From Clostridium sp. (GTDB lineage: Bacteria; Bacillota; Clostridia; Clostridiales; Clostridiaceae), in the NCBI GenBank assembly GCA_022767515.1, contig JALENK010000031.1, positions 1 through 36,486 on the forward strand: a stretch of 36,486 nucleotides of DNA, given 5' to 3'. The notes under the pieces were generated by a model, which was not told the origin of the DNA, made no database searches, and saw nothing but the letters and a program-made list of their open reading frames with translations. The position numbers and the translations under genes are program-made. Shown here one piece after another: positions 9,166 to 16,682 of this stretch. Each line of letters opens with the position of its first letter. Positions within the stretch are counted from its first letter, which is position 1.

Positions 9166-9609
9166 CTATTTTGTTTGTATATTCTTTTTTTCATTGAATG
9201 CATCATCTATTCTAGCATTCTCTCCTGTAATTTCACCATACTCAAGATGAAACTTTACTTCTTTACCATCTTCTAATGGTAATATTAAAATATTCTCACT
9301 AAGCCTTGGTTGATTAACAATTTTATTATCTCCATATTTCGCTATTTTATATTTTATCTTCCCATTATTCTTATTTAGTAATATAACTTCGTTATTATCC
9401 AAAATAATTATAAAGCTTTCTTCTATATGTAAACTATCTATTTTTTCCAAATATTCAATTAAACTTGATAACTGCTTTATTCCTACAATGATTAATATAA
9501 CCCCAATATCACTAGAAATAACTTTTACAGGATTATATCTCTCTTCAATTATTAACATATATATAACAAAAATTATAAACATTAATAATAATATCATAAA
9601 TATATTCAT
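9166..9609 (-). CDS. Membrane-anchored N-terminal part of a propeller-like protein
   Basis: The 147-aa frame has an N-terminal hydrophobic anchor (MNIFMILLLMFIIFVIYMLI), a second hydrophobic stretch (VISSDIGVILIIVGI), then a blade-like repeat (FIIILDNNEVILLNKNNGKI) and another strand-rich part. This order suits the start of a membrane-attached beta-propeller whose remaining blades lie in the fragment at 8533-9030. The ribosome binding site is weak (AGGGAA). The frame ends at 9166 in an unusual GC-rich stretch with a CCCCCC run. I treat the pair as a broken gene, with moderate confidence, and name no function. Confidence 0.5.
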   Translation of the reverse strand: MNIFMILLLMFIIFVIYMLIIEERYNPVKVISSDIGVILIIVGIKQLSSLIEYLEKIDSLHIEESFIIILDNNEVILLNKNNGKIKYKIAKYGDNKIVNQPRLSENILILPLEDGKEVKFHLEYGEITGENARIDDAFNEKKNIQTK

Positions 9610-9729
9610 AATTTTATTCCCTAAAAAATCTTCCGATCTGTTAAGTTATATGAACATTACTCTTCTCAGCCTTAGGAAATACAATAAGTTTTCAAGAAAT
9701 ATAATCTCCCTAGAAAAGAGAGAAGAACA

Positions 9730-10004
9730 ATGAACAAAGCAAATATTAGATGCCCTCGTTATCATTCAGATAAACTATATAAGTTTAGTTTAGGCAAGCA
9801 GTCTAATCAGAGATATAAATGTAAAAAGTGTAAACGTCAATTCGCACCTGACTACATCAGCAGTACGGTAATATCTAATATCCTAGATGTCCTAAATGTG
9901 GCAGAGCAACATATTTACATCATGAATTCAAACACTATAATCGCTATAAATATGAAAATAAAAATTGTAATCATATTATCGTTAATTATCATAACTTTGA
10001 TTAA
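9730..10004 (+). pseudogene. Zinc-ribbon transposase remnant
   Basis: The N-terminal zinc ribbon reads CPRYHSDKLYKF then CKKCKRQFAPD (the second Cys of the first pair is now Tyr), as in DDE transposases common in clostridia. After a frameshift near 9880 a second ribbon continues in another frame: CPKCGRATYLHHEFKHYNRY and CNHIIV, ending at TAA 10002-10004. The catalytic DDE core that should follow is absent. The gene is therefore dead, with a lost ligand, a frameshift and a truncation of most of the protein. I see no terminal inverted repeats around it. Confidence 0.75.
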
Positions 10005-10293
10005 CCTGCTTTTTTAAATTTGAATTTTACTAGTTTATTTAGCATAATCAAAAATAATCAAACTCATATAATATTCAAAGATCTATAAATTTTAAAATTT
10101 AGCAATCTATTTTTTCATAACAATTTAACAGATTCAAATCTTCTTTACTATTCATCGTGCCTTATAGCAAGTAAAATAATATAATATTTATAAGCTTTCT
10201 TCAAACCTCATCATAACTTAATGGAGTTTTTTTATTTCTACTCACCGCTACAAGCTTTCCGGAACTACAGGTAGAGCCTGTGGTATTCTAAAT
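10005..10293. other. Right end of the island, no gene
   Basis: No coding sequence is visible. A weak hairpin with a T run lies around 10206-10232. A GC-richer patch at 10250-10285 holds a small hairpin, ACTACAGG pairing with CCTGTGGT with one wobble. The patch has no clear role; it could be part of the attachment region. Confidence 0.4.
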
Positions 10294-10330
10294 ACAACAA
10301 AAACACTTATACCCAAAGGATATAAGCGTT
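10294..10330 (-). terminator. Present ssrA terminator
   Basis: On the minus strand AACGCTTATA pairs with TATAAGTGTT (one G-U pair) around a 9-nt loop, then TTTTTGTTG follows. It begins 12 bp after the mature tmRNA 3' end. It lies inside the island, so it appears to be supplied by the inserted DNA. Confidence 0.8.
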
Positions 10331-10341
10331 CGTGGTTTTAA

Positions 10342-10353
10342 TGGTGGAGGCGA
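10342..10353 (-). repeat. Candidate proximal att site: 3' end of intact ssrA
   Basis: The 12 bp TGGTGGAGGCGA are identical to 130-141 and form the 3' acceptor strand and CCA end of the tmRNA. The two copies bound the accessory region. Confidence 0.7.
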
Positions 10354-10696
10354 GGGGTATCGAACCCCTGTCCGAAAGCAGACCAGCCTGACTTTCTACG
10401 AGCATAGCCTATATATTAAAATTCGCTCCTTAGTACGCCCACAGGCAGGCAACTAATTCACTAGCTTCATAAATACCCCCTGAGCTCAAAGCTTTGCTCA
10501 GCTTCGTTTCCCACTGTTATGACACCCGCTACCCAAATCGTAGGCAATCTGGACGGATGAGCTGCTTAAATTAAGCTGCTAATGCAAAATTATCTTCTGC
10601 GTTTATATTTAGTGCATACTTTATTAACGAGGAACCATGCTTCCCTCGACTCGCTTATCAAACCCATCTTACCCCCGTCGAAGCCAAAACGCCCCC
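10342..10696 (-). ncRNA. ssrA: tmRNA
   Basis: The RNA is about 355 nt. The 5' end GGGGGCG pairs with CGCCTCC before ACCA (one G-U pair) to form the tRNA-like acceptor stem. The T-arm sequence GGGGTTCGAT-type reads here as GGGGTTCGATACCCCT. The tag frame runs from a GCA resume codon at 10615 to TAA at 10571 and encodes ALNINAEDNFALAA, a typical clostridial degradation tag. It rescues stalled ribosomes and tags unfinished proteins for proteolysis. Its promoter has consensus hexamers, and its 3' end is the insertion point of the island on the left. Confidence 0.97.
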
Positions 10697-10703
10697 AAGT
10701 CAG

Positions 10704-10784
10704 GTTCAGAAGATTTGCGATTCATATTCAATTAGTATATCTATTATATATACTTAAATTCTATTTGTCAATAATCTTCTGAAC
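10704..10784. repeat. Inverted repeat bracketing the ssrA promoter
   Basis: GTTCAGAAGATT (10704-10715) and its exact complement AATCTTCTGAAC (10773-10784) flank the promoter. One arm lies just upstream of the -35 and the other in the early transcribed leader. Transcription starts between them, so they cannot pair within one normal ssrA transcript. Two operator half-sites or a DNA loop are possible roles. Confidence 0.7.
10743..10771 (-). promoter_or_regulatory. ssrA promoter
   Basis: On the minus strand, TTGACA (10766-10771) and TATAAT (10743-10748) are separated by 17 bp, a perfect consensus pair. The -10 lies 46 bp before the mature tmRNA 5' end, which leaves a leader of about 40 nt to be processed. 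Confidence 0.9.
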
Positions 10785-10874
10785 GAACTTATACGCATCA
10801 TCAATACAAAATTAATTATACTACTTAGTAAATGTTATAATTACTGTAATTCTTATGAATATGACCTGTACAAT

Positions 10875-11092
10875 TCATACCTCTTGTTTCATAGCATTTG
10901 TTTTTTCATTAAGTATATCAACATTTTCTTCTTTCATTTGAAGAATTTCTTGAATTAGATTATTTTCTTCTTGTTCATAATTAAAGCTAAGGGCCTTCAT
11001 TTGTTTAGATAATTCTTTCTTTTCACTTCTTGCAAATAGACCAAGCTTATAATATTGACTCTTCTTTATTTCAAAACTATTATAAATAAAAA
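10875..11092 (-). pseudogene. Possible start-less coding remnant
   Basis: An uninterrupted minus-strand frame of about 72 codons reads FIYNSFEIKKSQYYKLGLF and continues with a charged coiled-coil (EQEENNLIQEILQMKEEN) to TGA at 10875-10877. It has no plausible start codon or ribosome binding site at its beginning, which lies just past the alcohol dehydrogenase terminator. An internal ATG would leave about 40 residues. It looks like the tail of a lost gene. I do not recognise it. A chance frame is also possible. Confidence 0.35.
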
Positions 11093-11101
11093 CTGAATAG
11101 C

Positions 11102-11132
11102 AAAAAGAGCCATATTTAATATAGCCCTTTTT
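11102..11132 (-). terminator. Terminator of the alcohol dehydrogenase gene
   Basis: On the minus strand AAAAAGGGCTATAT pairs with ATATGGCTCTTTTT through 14 pairs with two G-U wobbles and a 3-nt loop, ending in a T run. It lies 28 bp after the stop codon. Confidence 0.85.
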
Positions 11133-11159
11133 AGAAATTTATACAAATTTATTTTTCTA

Positions 11160-12302
11160 TCACATAATTTTACGGAACATAGCTTCAAAATCTTCAATTG
11201 TTGCTTTTCTTGGATTTCCAGGTGCACAAGCATCTGCTGCTGCTGATTCACAAAGGAATGGAATATCTTCTTCTTTAATATCTAATTTTGTAGGAATTCC
11301 TACATCAACTGATAACTGTCTAACTGCATCTATTGCTGCTTTACGATACTCAGCTTCTGACATAGCTGATGTATCCACACCGAATGCCTCTGCAATATCT
11401 TTAAATTTTGTTCCTGTATAGTCTTGGTTATATTCCATAACGATTGGAAGCATCATAGCACATGCTACACCATGTGGTGTGTCATATACTGCACCAAGAG
11501 TATGAGCCATAGAATGAGCTATACCTAATCCTACATTAGAATATGCCATAGCTGTTACATATTGAGCAAGAGCCATACCTTCACGTCCATCTGGATCATT
11601 TTCCACTGCCTTACGAAGATTTTTAGCAATTAACTGAATAGCCTTTAAATCAAGACAATCTGCTAATTCCCAAGCACCAGCTGTTGTGTAACCTTCAATT
11701 GCATGTGTAAGAGCATCCATACCAGTAGAAGCAGTAAGTCCCTTTGGCATAGAAGACATCATATCAGGATCAACTACTGCTACATCAGGAATATCATTAG
11801 GATCTACACATACAAATTTACGTTTTTTCTCTACATCTGTAATAACATAATTAATTGTAGATTCAGCACCTGTTCCACCTGTTGTAGGAACTGCAATTGT
11901 GAATACAGTACGATTCTTTGTTGGTGAAAGTCCTTCAAGAGAACGAACATCATAGAATTCAGGATTGTTAACTATTATACCAATTCCCTTACCTGTATCC
12001 ATAGAAGAACCACCACCAATTGTAATCATAAAGTCAGCTCCTGAGGCCTTGTAAGCATCAACTCCATGCTGTACATTTTCAATTGTTGGATTTGGTTTAA
12101 TATCAGAATATAATTCATATTCAATACCATTCTCTTCTAATAAACTTGTAACCTTTGCTGATACTCCAAATTTTACAAGATCAGGGTCAGAAGCAACAAA
12201 AGCCTTTTTAAAGCCCTTTCCCTTAACAATTCCTGGAATCTCATTAATTGCACCATGTCCATGATAAGACATTCCATTTAATACAAAACGATTTACTGCC
12301 AT
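11160..12302 (-). CDS. fucO: Lactaldehyde reductase / iron-containing alcohol dehydrogenase
   Basis: The 380-aa protein aligns by eye along its whole length with E. coli FucO (382 aa), the NAD-dependent enzyme that reduces L-lactaldehyde to 1,2-propanediol. The NAD site reads GADFMITIGGGSSMDTGKG. Metal ligands are in the expected places: GMDALTHAIEG (Asp, His), GIAHSMAH and TPHGVA (His). SLEGLSP and KRKFVCVDPNDIP are FucO-like. It stands alone, so other alcohols or aldehydes are possible substrates. No clear Shine-Dalgarno site precedes the ATG; homology supports this start. Its codons seem less AT-biased than those of its neighbours, which may reflect high expression. Confidence 0.9.
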   Translation of the reverse strand: MAVNRFVLNGMSYHGHGAINEIPGIVKGKGFKKAFVASDPDLVKFGVSAKVTSLLEENGIEYELYSDIKPNPTIENVQHGVDAYKASGADFMITIGGGSSMDTGKGIGIIVNNPEFYDVRSLEGLSPTKNRTVFTIAVPTTGGTGAESTINYVITDVEKKRKFVCVDPNDIPDVAVVDPDMMSSMPKGLTASTGMDALTHAIEGYTTAGAWELADCLDLKAIQLIAKNLRKAVENDPDGREGMALAQYVTAMAYSNVGLGIAHSMAHTLGAVYDTPHGVACAMMLPIVMEYNQDYTGTKFKDIAEAFGVDTSAMSEAEYRKAAIDAVRQLSVDVGIPTKLDIKEEDIPFLCESAAADACAPGNPRKATIEDFEAMFRKIM

Positions 12303-12546
12303 AATATTCGACCGTTACTAAAAACTTATAAAAGTTTATAAAAAATATATAAAACTTTAGGTTTCATTCCTTTTTCAACGTATCTGCTTTGATAATAGAA
12401 AATCTATTACTACTAACATTTGATATAATACTCAAAAGGCGTAAATTCCCGACTAACGTATCGGTACATATCTATAAAACTTGTTTATGCTATTTTATAG
12501 ATTTTAGCATCTCTAAAATTAAGACTTGCATTATATAGCCATATAT
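12303..12546 (-). other. Leader region of the alcohol dehydrogenase gene
   Basis: No coding sequence is visible. On the minus strand a small hairpin (CCGA, 8-nt loop, TCGG) and a second one near the start codon (AAACTT with AAGTTT) can form. No canonical ribosome binding site precedes the ATG at 12302. I recognise no known riboswitch. Confidence 0.35.
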
Positions 12547-12744
12547 TTATAAAATTCTTTGCGATTGTGAAGTTAAAAAATCATTGTGTATTAAAAGTTC
12601 CGAAATTTGAAGCAAAAAGTTACTATGCACCAAATCAATCTGGTTATTTGTTTTCTTAGCTGATTCCTTTAAATCATCAGAGTATCGTTGTAATATTTTA
12701 AGGACAGTATCTCCACTATATAAGTAATCATTTAGTTTTATCAT
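12547..12744 (-). CDS. Small hypothetical protein beside a replication-like gene
   Basis: The 65-aa helical protein (MIKLNDYLYSGDTVLKILQR) has no family that I recognise. It starts with ATG; an AGGAAA site lies 13 bp upstream, which is further than usual. It follows the replication-like gene at 12787-13503 by 42 bp in the same direction, so it is probably part of the same phage- or plasmid-derived operon. Small helical proteins at this position in such modules are often regulators or partners of replication, but nothing in the sequence proves that. Confidence 0.5.
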   Translation of the reverse strand: MIKLNDYLYSGDTVLKILQRYSDDLKESAKKTNNQIDLVHSNFLLQISELLIHNDFLTSQSQRIL

Positions 12745-12786
12745 AATAGTAACGGTTTCCTTTCTTACTTCATTAGTTATTTCTTA

Positions 12787-13503
12787 TTATACATAACCTA
12801 ATAGCTGTTTTTCAAGGAGATCATAGTCATATTTTCTCGGAGTAAAATTATTGAACTTTTTTATGCTTTCATTATTATCTTTTTTTAAAGGAAATATATT
12901 TCTCCATCCGTTTATGATACTATTATTAATTATTTTTATTTTATCCTCATCAGAGTACGCTAAATTAGATAGTCTTTCTAATATTCTTTTTAAACTAAAT
13001 GTAGTTATAGTTGCATTAATACATTTTCTGAACTTAATAAACTCAGTTATGCAGTCCCTTAATGCCTTATTTTCTGTATATTCATTAACAACCTTATCAA
13101 TTTCCGTATTCTTTTTTAAATCCTTCATAAACCTATCTTCTTTTTTAGTAGAATCTGTTTTATTTTCAGTTTTTTTATATAAAAGTTCTTTAAAGTTTTC
13201 CCCTAAAGCATAATATGAAAAACTTCCACCTTCAAGCTTATGATAATGCTCAAGAATTTTCTTTTCCTCTAATTTTTTTAGTCTTCTTCTTAATACCAAC
13301 CTATTGTTAATCCCTAAAATAGGCAAATCTTCCTGCAATTTTTGGTACTTAAGCCAATAAAATGGCTTATTATTAATAATAATTTTAGACATAGTATCAC
13401 TATTAATAAAATCCAAAAAATATCTTAATAGCATTACATCCTTTAAGTCTAAATCATACTTTATTAGTTTTTCTTGACTAAAGCCTTCTATTGAATATCT
13501 CAT
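12787..13503 (-). CDS. Phage/plasmid replication-initiation-like protein with winged helix
   Basis: The 238-aa protein opens with YSIEGFSQEKLIKYDLDLKD and LLRYFLDF, then WLKYQKLQEDLPIL and RRRLKKLEEKKILEHYHK. This is a winged-helix domain often found in clostridial phage replisome organisers and plasmid replication proteins. The C-terminal INNSIINGWRNIFPL resembles the end of DnaD-like replication proteins. I chose the ATG at 13503, which has GAGGGA upstream, over a GTG 15 bp earlier. Two direct repeats that could be iterons lie about 80-110 bp upstream. No other phage genes are present, so this is an isolated remnant. Confidence 0.65.
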   Translation of the reverse strand: MRYSIEGFSQEKLIKYDLDLKDVMLLRYFLDFINSDTMSKIIINNKPFYWLKYQKLQEDLPILGINNRLVLRRRLKKLEEKKILEHYHKLEGGSFSYYALGENFKELLYKKTENKTDSTKKEDRFMKDLKKNTEIDKVVNEYTENKALRDCITEFIKFRKCINATITTFSLKRILERLSNLAYSDEDKIKIINNSIINGWRNIFPLKKDNNESIKKFNNFTPRKYDYDLLEKQLLGYV

Positions 13504-13584
13504 ATCTATATCCCTCACTTAAAAATATCTTTTACTTAATAATATGTGTATTATACTAATTTTTAAGTGAATTTATTTTTATAT

Positions 13585-13611
13585 TATCTTTAGTATGTTT
13601 ATCTTTAGTAT
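13585..13611. repeat. Two 12-bp direct repeats, possible iterons
   Basis: TATCTTTAGTAT occurs at 13585-13596 and again at 13600-13611, with a 15-bp period. They lie just upstream of the replication-like gene. Iterons usually come in larger numbers, so this may be an eroded set or chance in AT-rich DNA. Confidence 0.4.
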
Positions 13612-13714
13612 TAGAATTATTTTGTTTATACCAATAAGTAATAGGGGGTTCTACGTTTTTATAGCATCACTAAATTATATTATTTACACTATTAATTTTT
13701 TTATACCTAATAAT

Positions 13715-13750
13715 TAAAAAAACTTCTGCAATAAAAACAGAAGTTTTTTG
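13715..13750 (-). terminator. Terminator after the broken oxidoreductase gene
   Basis: AAAACTTCTG and CAGAAGTTTT form a 10-bp stem around a 9-nt AT loop, with T runs on both strands. It lies 7 bp after the oxidoreductase stop on the minus strand. Confidence 0.85.
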
Positions 13751-13756
13751 GATACT

Positions 13757-14395
13757 CTATTCTTCTTCTGGATATGTCATATTCCATTGCTTTCTTATTT
13801 CTGTCATCATATCCATAACATCTTTTGTATATTCAAGAAATACTCCACTATTATCACCATTAATTGCCTTTTCAACATCTTCCATTTCATACTTAAGAGC
13901 TTCTTTAGTATCCCCAACTGAAATAGTTTCTGTACTTCCATCTTCAGTATATGTAATAATAGCTGTTGTTGCTCTTGGATATTTCATAATTTCAATGTAT
14001 GCCTTATCAAGGCTTATCATTCCTCTTTTAGGCTGTTTTGAATGAAGTGTAAGTGCTACGGTTGCCATCTGCTCACTTTCATTTTTAAGAAGAATTGTTG
14101 CTTGCTCATCAACGCCTGTAGGAGCATATTTAACTTGTGAAATAATCTCATTTGGCTTTGAATCCATAAACCATCTTACAAAGGAAAGTGCATAGACTCC
14201 AATATCTAGCATTGCTCCACCAACAAGATTTCTATTAAAGAATCTGTTATTCATATCATATTTCTTAGCAAAATCAAGAGCCTTTGAATGTGTCCTATTT
14301 CCAACTGCATAAATTTCTTTACCAGCACTTGAAAGTGCCACTGCCATTTCATTTGCCACAACACCTGTTCCAAGGATTGCCCAATTAATTCCTAT
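13757..14395 (-). pseudogene. Gfo/Idh/MocA-family oxidoreductase with internal deletion
   Basis: The N-terminus reads GINWAILGTGVVANEMA, a Rossmann NAD-binding start, and the C-terminal two fifths reads NRFFNRNLVGGAMLDIGVYA, then KYAPTGVDEQATILLK, as in the usual 325-330-aa enzymes. Only about 210 residues remain. HSKALDFAKKY jumps straight to DMNNRFFNRN, which removes about 120-130 residues including the EK(P) cofactor and catalytic segment. The join is in frame and lies where the normal protein has two similar KKY/KEY stretches, which suggests recombination between short repeats. The expected start codon position now reads ATA or ATT after GGAAGGA. Activity is very unlikely. Confidence 0.75.
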
Positions 14396-14477
14396 AATTT
14401 TCCTTCCTACTCTCTTTTATTCCCACTATTAATTATAAATAATTCAGTTAGTAAATACAATTATATAAATTTGACAT

Positions 14478-15386
14478 TTATTTTTTCACTAAATTTTTAT
14501 CAATATATTCAAAATAAGGCTTTTTATTTACATCTTCTTGATTTTCTAAATACCATTTAGCAGATTCTTTTAATCCCTCATCTAAAGAAATTGTATCACT
14601 ATATATCTTTTGCTGACGGCTAACATCTAAATAATACTCATAATTGTGAAAACTAAAATAATTTCTTTGCTCAATATCATCATAAACATTTATAAATGTT
14701 GGCACTTTGTCAAAACAAGCATAACATTTTGTAACCCATTCCTTTATAGATATTGCTTCAAAATTTCCAACATTCAAAATATGTTCAGCTGGTTTATTAT
14801 TGATAATCACTTCCATAAGCTTACATAGGTCCTTAACATGAAAGAATTGCATTTTCATTTGACCATCTTTTGGAAGATAAAATTCTCTATCTGCAATAGC
14901 ACAATCAAACACAAATGCTTCTCTATATACATTATTCATAGGACCATATAAATACGGTGGTCTCAAAATATATGCATCAGAAACTCTCTCTAATAAAGCA
15001 TTTTCTGCAGCAATTTTATTTGTCCCATATTCACCCCAAAATTTATTAACAGCTCTTTTAGAGTCTTCAAGAAATGGTTGAACACCATACTCTGGATACA
15101 CTGCACTTGAACTAATCATAATATACTGCCCAAAAAAGCCAAGTGCCTTGTGTAAATCAATAATATCCTGTGCATCATAAGCTGTTATATCTGCTATCAC
15201 ATCAAAATGTATATCCTTTAACTTATTGCCTAAATTGTGCCTATCACCTTCAATCAGCTTAACGCCCTCTACTTGTGATTTAGAATTTCTGTTAAGCACA
15301 TAAACATCATACTCATTATTAACAAAATATTGTGCTACATATTTACTAACAAAAGTTGTTCCACCTGTAATCAATATTTTTTTCAT
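14478..15386 (-). CDS. NAD(P)-dependent epimerase/dehydratase family protein
   Basis: The 302-aa protein belongs to the extended short-chain dehydrogenase family. The N-terminal ITGGTTFVSKYVA is the nucleotide-binding glycine loop, with Val where the third Gly usually is. MISSSAVYPE carries the Ser and YGTNK gives the YxxxK catalytic pair near residue 120. ILRPPYLYGP and NVGNFEAISIKEW are typical later motifs. AGGAGG lies 6 bp before the ATG. It follows the ketosynthase-like gene by 34 bp in the same direction, so the two probably share an operon. Substrate is unknown: a nucleotide sugar is usual, but the context would also allow a modified acyl or polyketide substrate. Confidence 0.85.
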   Translation of the reverse strand: MKKILITGGTTFVSKYVAQYFVNNEYDVYVLNRNSKSQVEGVKLIEGDRHNLGNKLKDIHFDVIADITAYDAQDIIDLHKALGFFGQYIMISSSAVYPEYGVQPFLEDSKRAVNKFWGEYGTNKIAAENALLERVSDAYILRPPYLYGPMNNVYREAFVFDCAIADREFYLPKDGQMKMQFFHVKDLCKLMEVIINNKPAEHILNVGNFEAISIKEWVTKCYACFDKVPTFINVYDDIEQRNYFSFHNYEYYLDVSRQQKIYSDTISLDEGLKESAKWYLENQEDVNKKPYFEYIDKNLVKK

Positions 15387-15420
15387 AAAAACCTCCTTAA
15401 CCTTAGTTTCATATTTTTAT

Positions 15421-16659
15421 CTATAATACTAAATGATTTTTTAACACAATTGATGTATTTATTCCTGAAAAGCCAAAGGAATTATTTAGGGCATATTTTA
15501 TATCCTTCTTAAGATTATGTCCCATTACAAGTTTTACCTCATTACAAATAGGATTATCTAGGTTTAAATTTGTGTGGATATATCCATTTCTCATTTGTAA
15601 TATAGTTGCTATTGCCTCTGTTATGCCAGCAGAATTAAGGCAATGTCCTATATAGGATTTTGTAGAATTTACAAAAATATTTTGCGAAAAAACATCATTA
15701 ATCGCCTTTAATTCGCATTTATCACCAAGAGGTGTTCCTGTTCCATGAGCATTAATATATTCTATGTCTGATGGTTTTAACTTAGAGCTATCAATCGCCT
15801 TTTTCATGACATTTTTTTCTCCCTCAATACTAGGATTTGTAGACCTATTTCCATCTAAAAAGCTTACTGCTGAGCATACTTCAATATCTAAATCCATATT
15901 TCTTTTTTTCATTGAACTTTCAGACTCAAGAATAATACAGCTACTTGTTTCTCCTGGTACAAAACCATTTTGTCCTTTTTGAAATGGCGAATAAATTTTA
16001 CTTCCAATCACCTCAAGTTTATTGAAAGCACTTAATTCTAAATCAGATAACCTTGTCATAGGTCCTACTACAAGACATACATCACAAATTCCATATTTAA
16101 TCATTTGATAGCCCTTTACTATCGCTAAATTTCCACTCGCAGAAGCACCACTAACAGTAAAACCTTCACCATGAATATCTAAAATTTCACTTATTACACC
16201 AAGTACATTTGTATCCATATAATTTAAAGCATAGCTTGGACTAATACCATCTAAATTATCAGAATATTTTTTTGCTGCTTCATAGGTTTCTAATTGCGAA
16301 AAATTACTTCCAGCTATAATTATTCCTATTTTTTGTCTATCATAGTCTATGTTATATAATCCTGCATCAAAGTATGCCTCCATAGCTGCTAAAGTACAAC
16401 TTTTAACCATATCATTTTTTCTTCTTGTACATAACTTAGCCTTCTTTATTAAATCCTCAGATATATTTTTTAATTTCTTTATTTCGTATTCAAAACAAAA
16501 ATCTTTAATTTTAGCATAGTAACTTAAAAGCGTAGAATTATTAACCCTCCTTATTGCACTTTTCTCATTTTGTAAAAATTTATTGAACTCGTAGCATCCT
16601 ATAGAATCAGATGAAACTATGCCCATACCACTTACAAATACTTTTCTATTTTCTAGCAT
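15421..16659 (-). CDS. Ketosynthase-like protein with Ser in place of the catalytic Cys
   Basis: The 412-aa protein has the length and fold signature of FabF-type beta-ketoacyl-ACP synthases: VFVSGMGIVS at the start, both active-site His motifs (INAHGTGTPLGD and KSYIGHCLNSAG) and the C-terminal NSFGFSGINTS. The nucleophile loop reads GFTVSGASASGNLAI, so the Cys of the usual TACxxG is replaced by Ser. Cys-to-Ser ketosynthases with both His kept occur as malonyl-ACP decarboxylases in beta-branching cassettes; that role here is an inference. The small acidic gene lies 23 bp upstream and the epimerase-like gene downstream. A carrier-protein-bearing synthetase lies further upstream beyond the CRISPR array. 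Confidence 0.85.
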   Translation of the reverse strand: MLENRKVFVSGMGIVSSDSIGCYEFNKFLQNEKSAIRRVNNSTLLSYYAKIKDFCFEYEIKKLKNISEDLIKKAKLCTRRKNDMVKSCTLAAMEAYFDAGLYNIDYDRQKIGIIIAGSNFSQLETYEAAKKYSDNLDGISPSYALNYMDTNVLGVISEILDIHGEGFTVSGASASGNLAIVKGYQMIKYGICDVCLVVGPMTRLSDLELSAFNKLEVIGSKIYSPFQKGQNGFVPGETSSCIILESESSMKKRNMDLDIEVCSAVSFLDGNRSTNPSIEGEKNVMKKAIDSSKLKPSDIEYINAHGTGTPLGDKCELKAINDVFSQNIFVNSTKSYIGHCLNSAGITEAIATILQMRNGYIHTNLNLDNPICNEVKLVMGHNLKKDIKYALNNSFGFSGINTSIVLKNHLVL

Positions 16660-16682
16660 AAAAACTAATTTTCCTTCCCTTG

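Noticed and set aside
11066-11251. A 61-codon minus-strand frame near the end of the alcohol dehydrogenase gene
   Set aside because: It overlaps the 3' end of fucO in another frame and spans its terminator.
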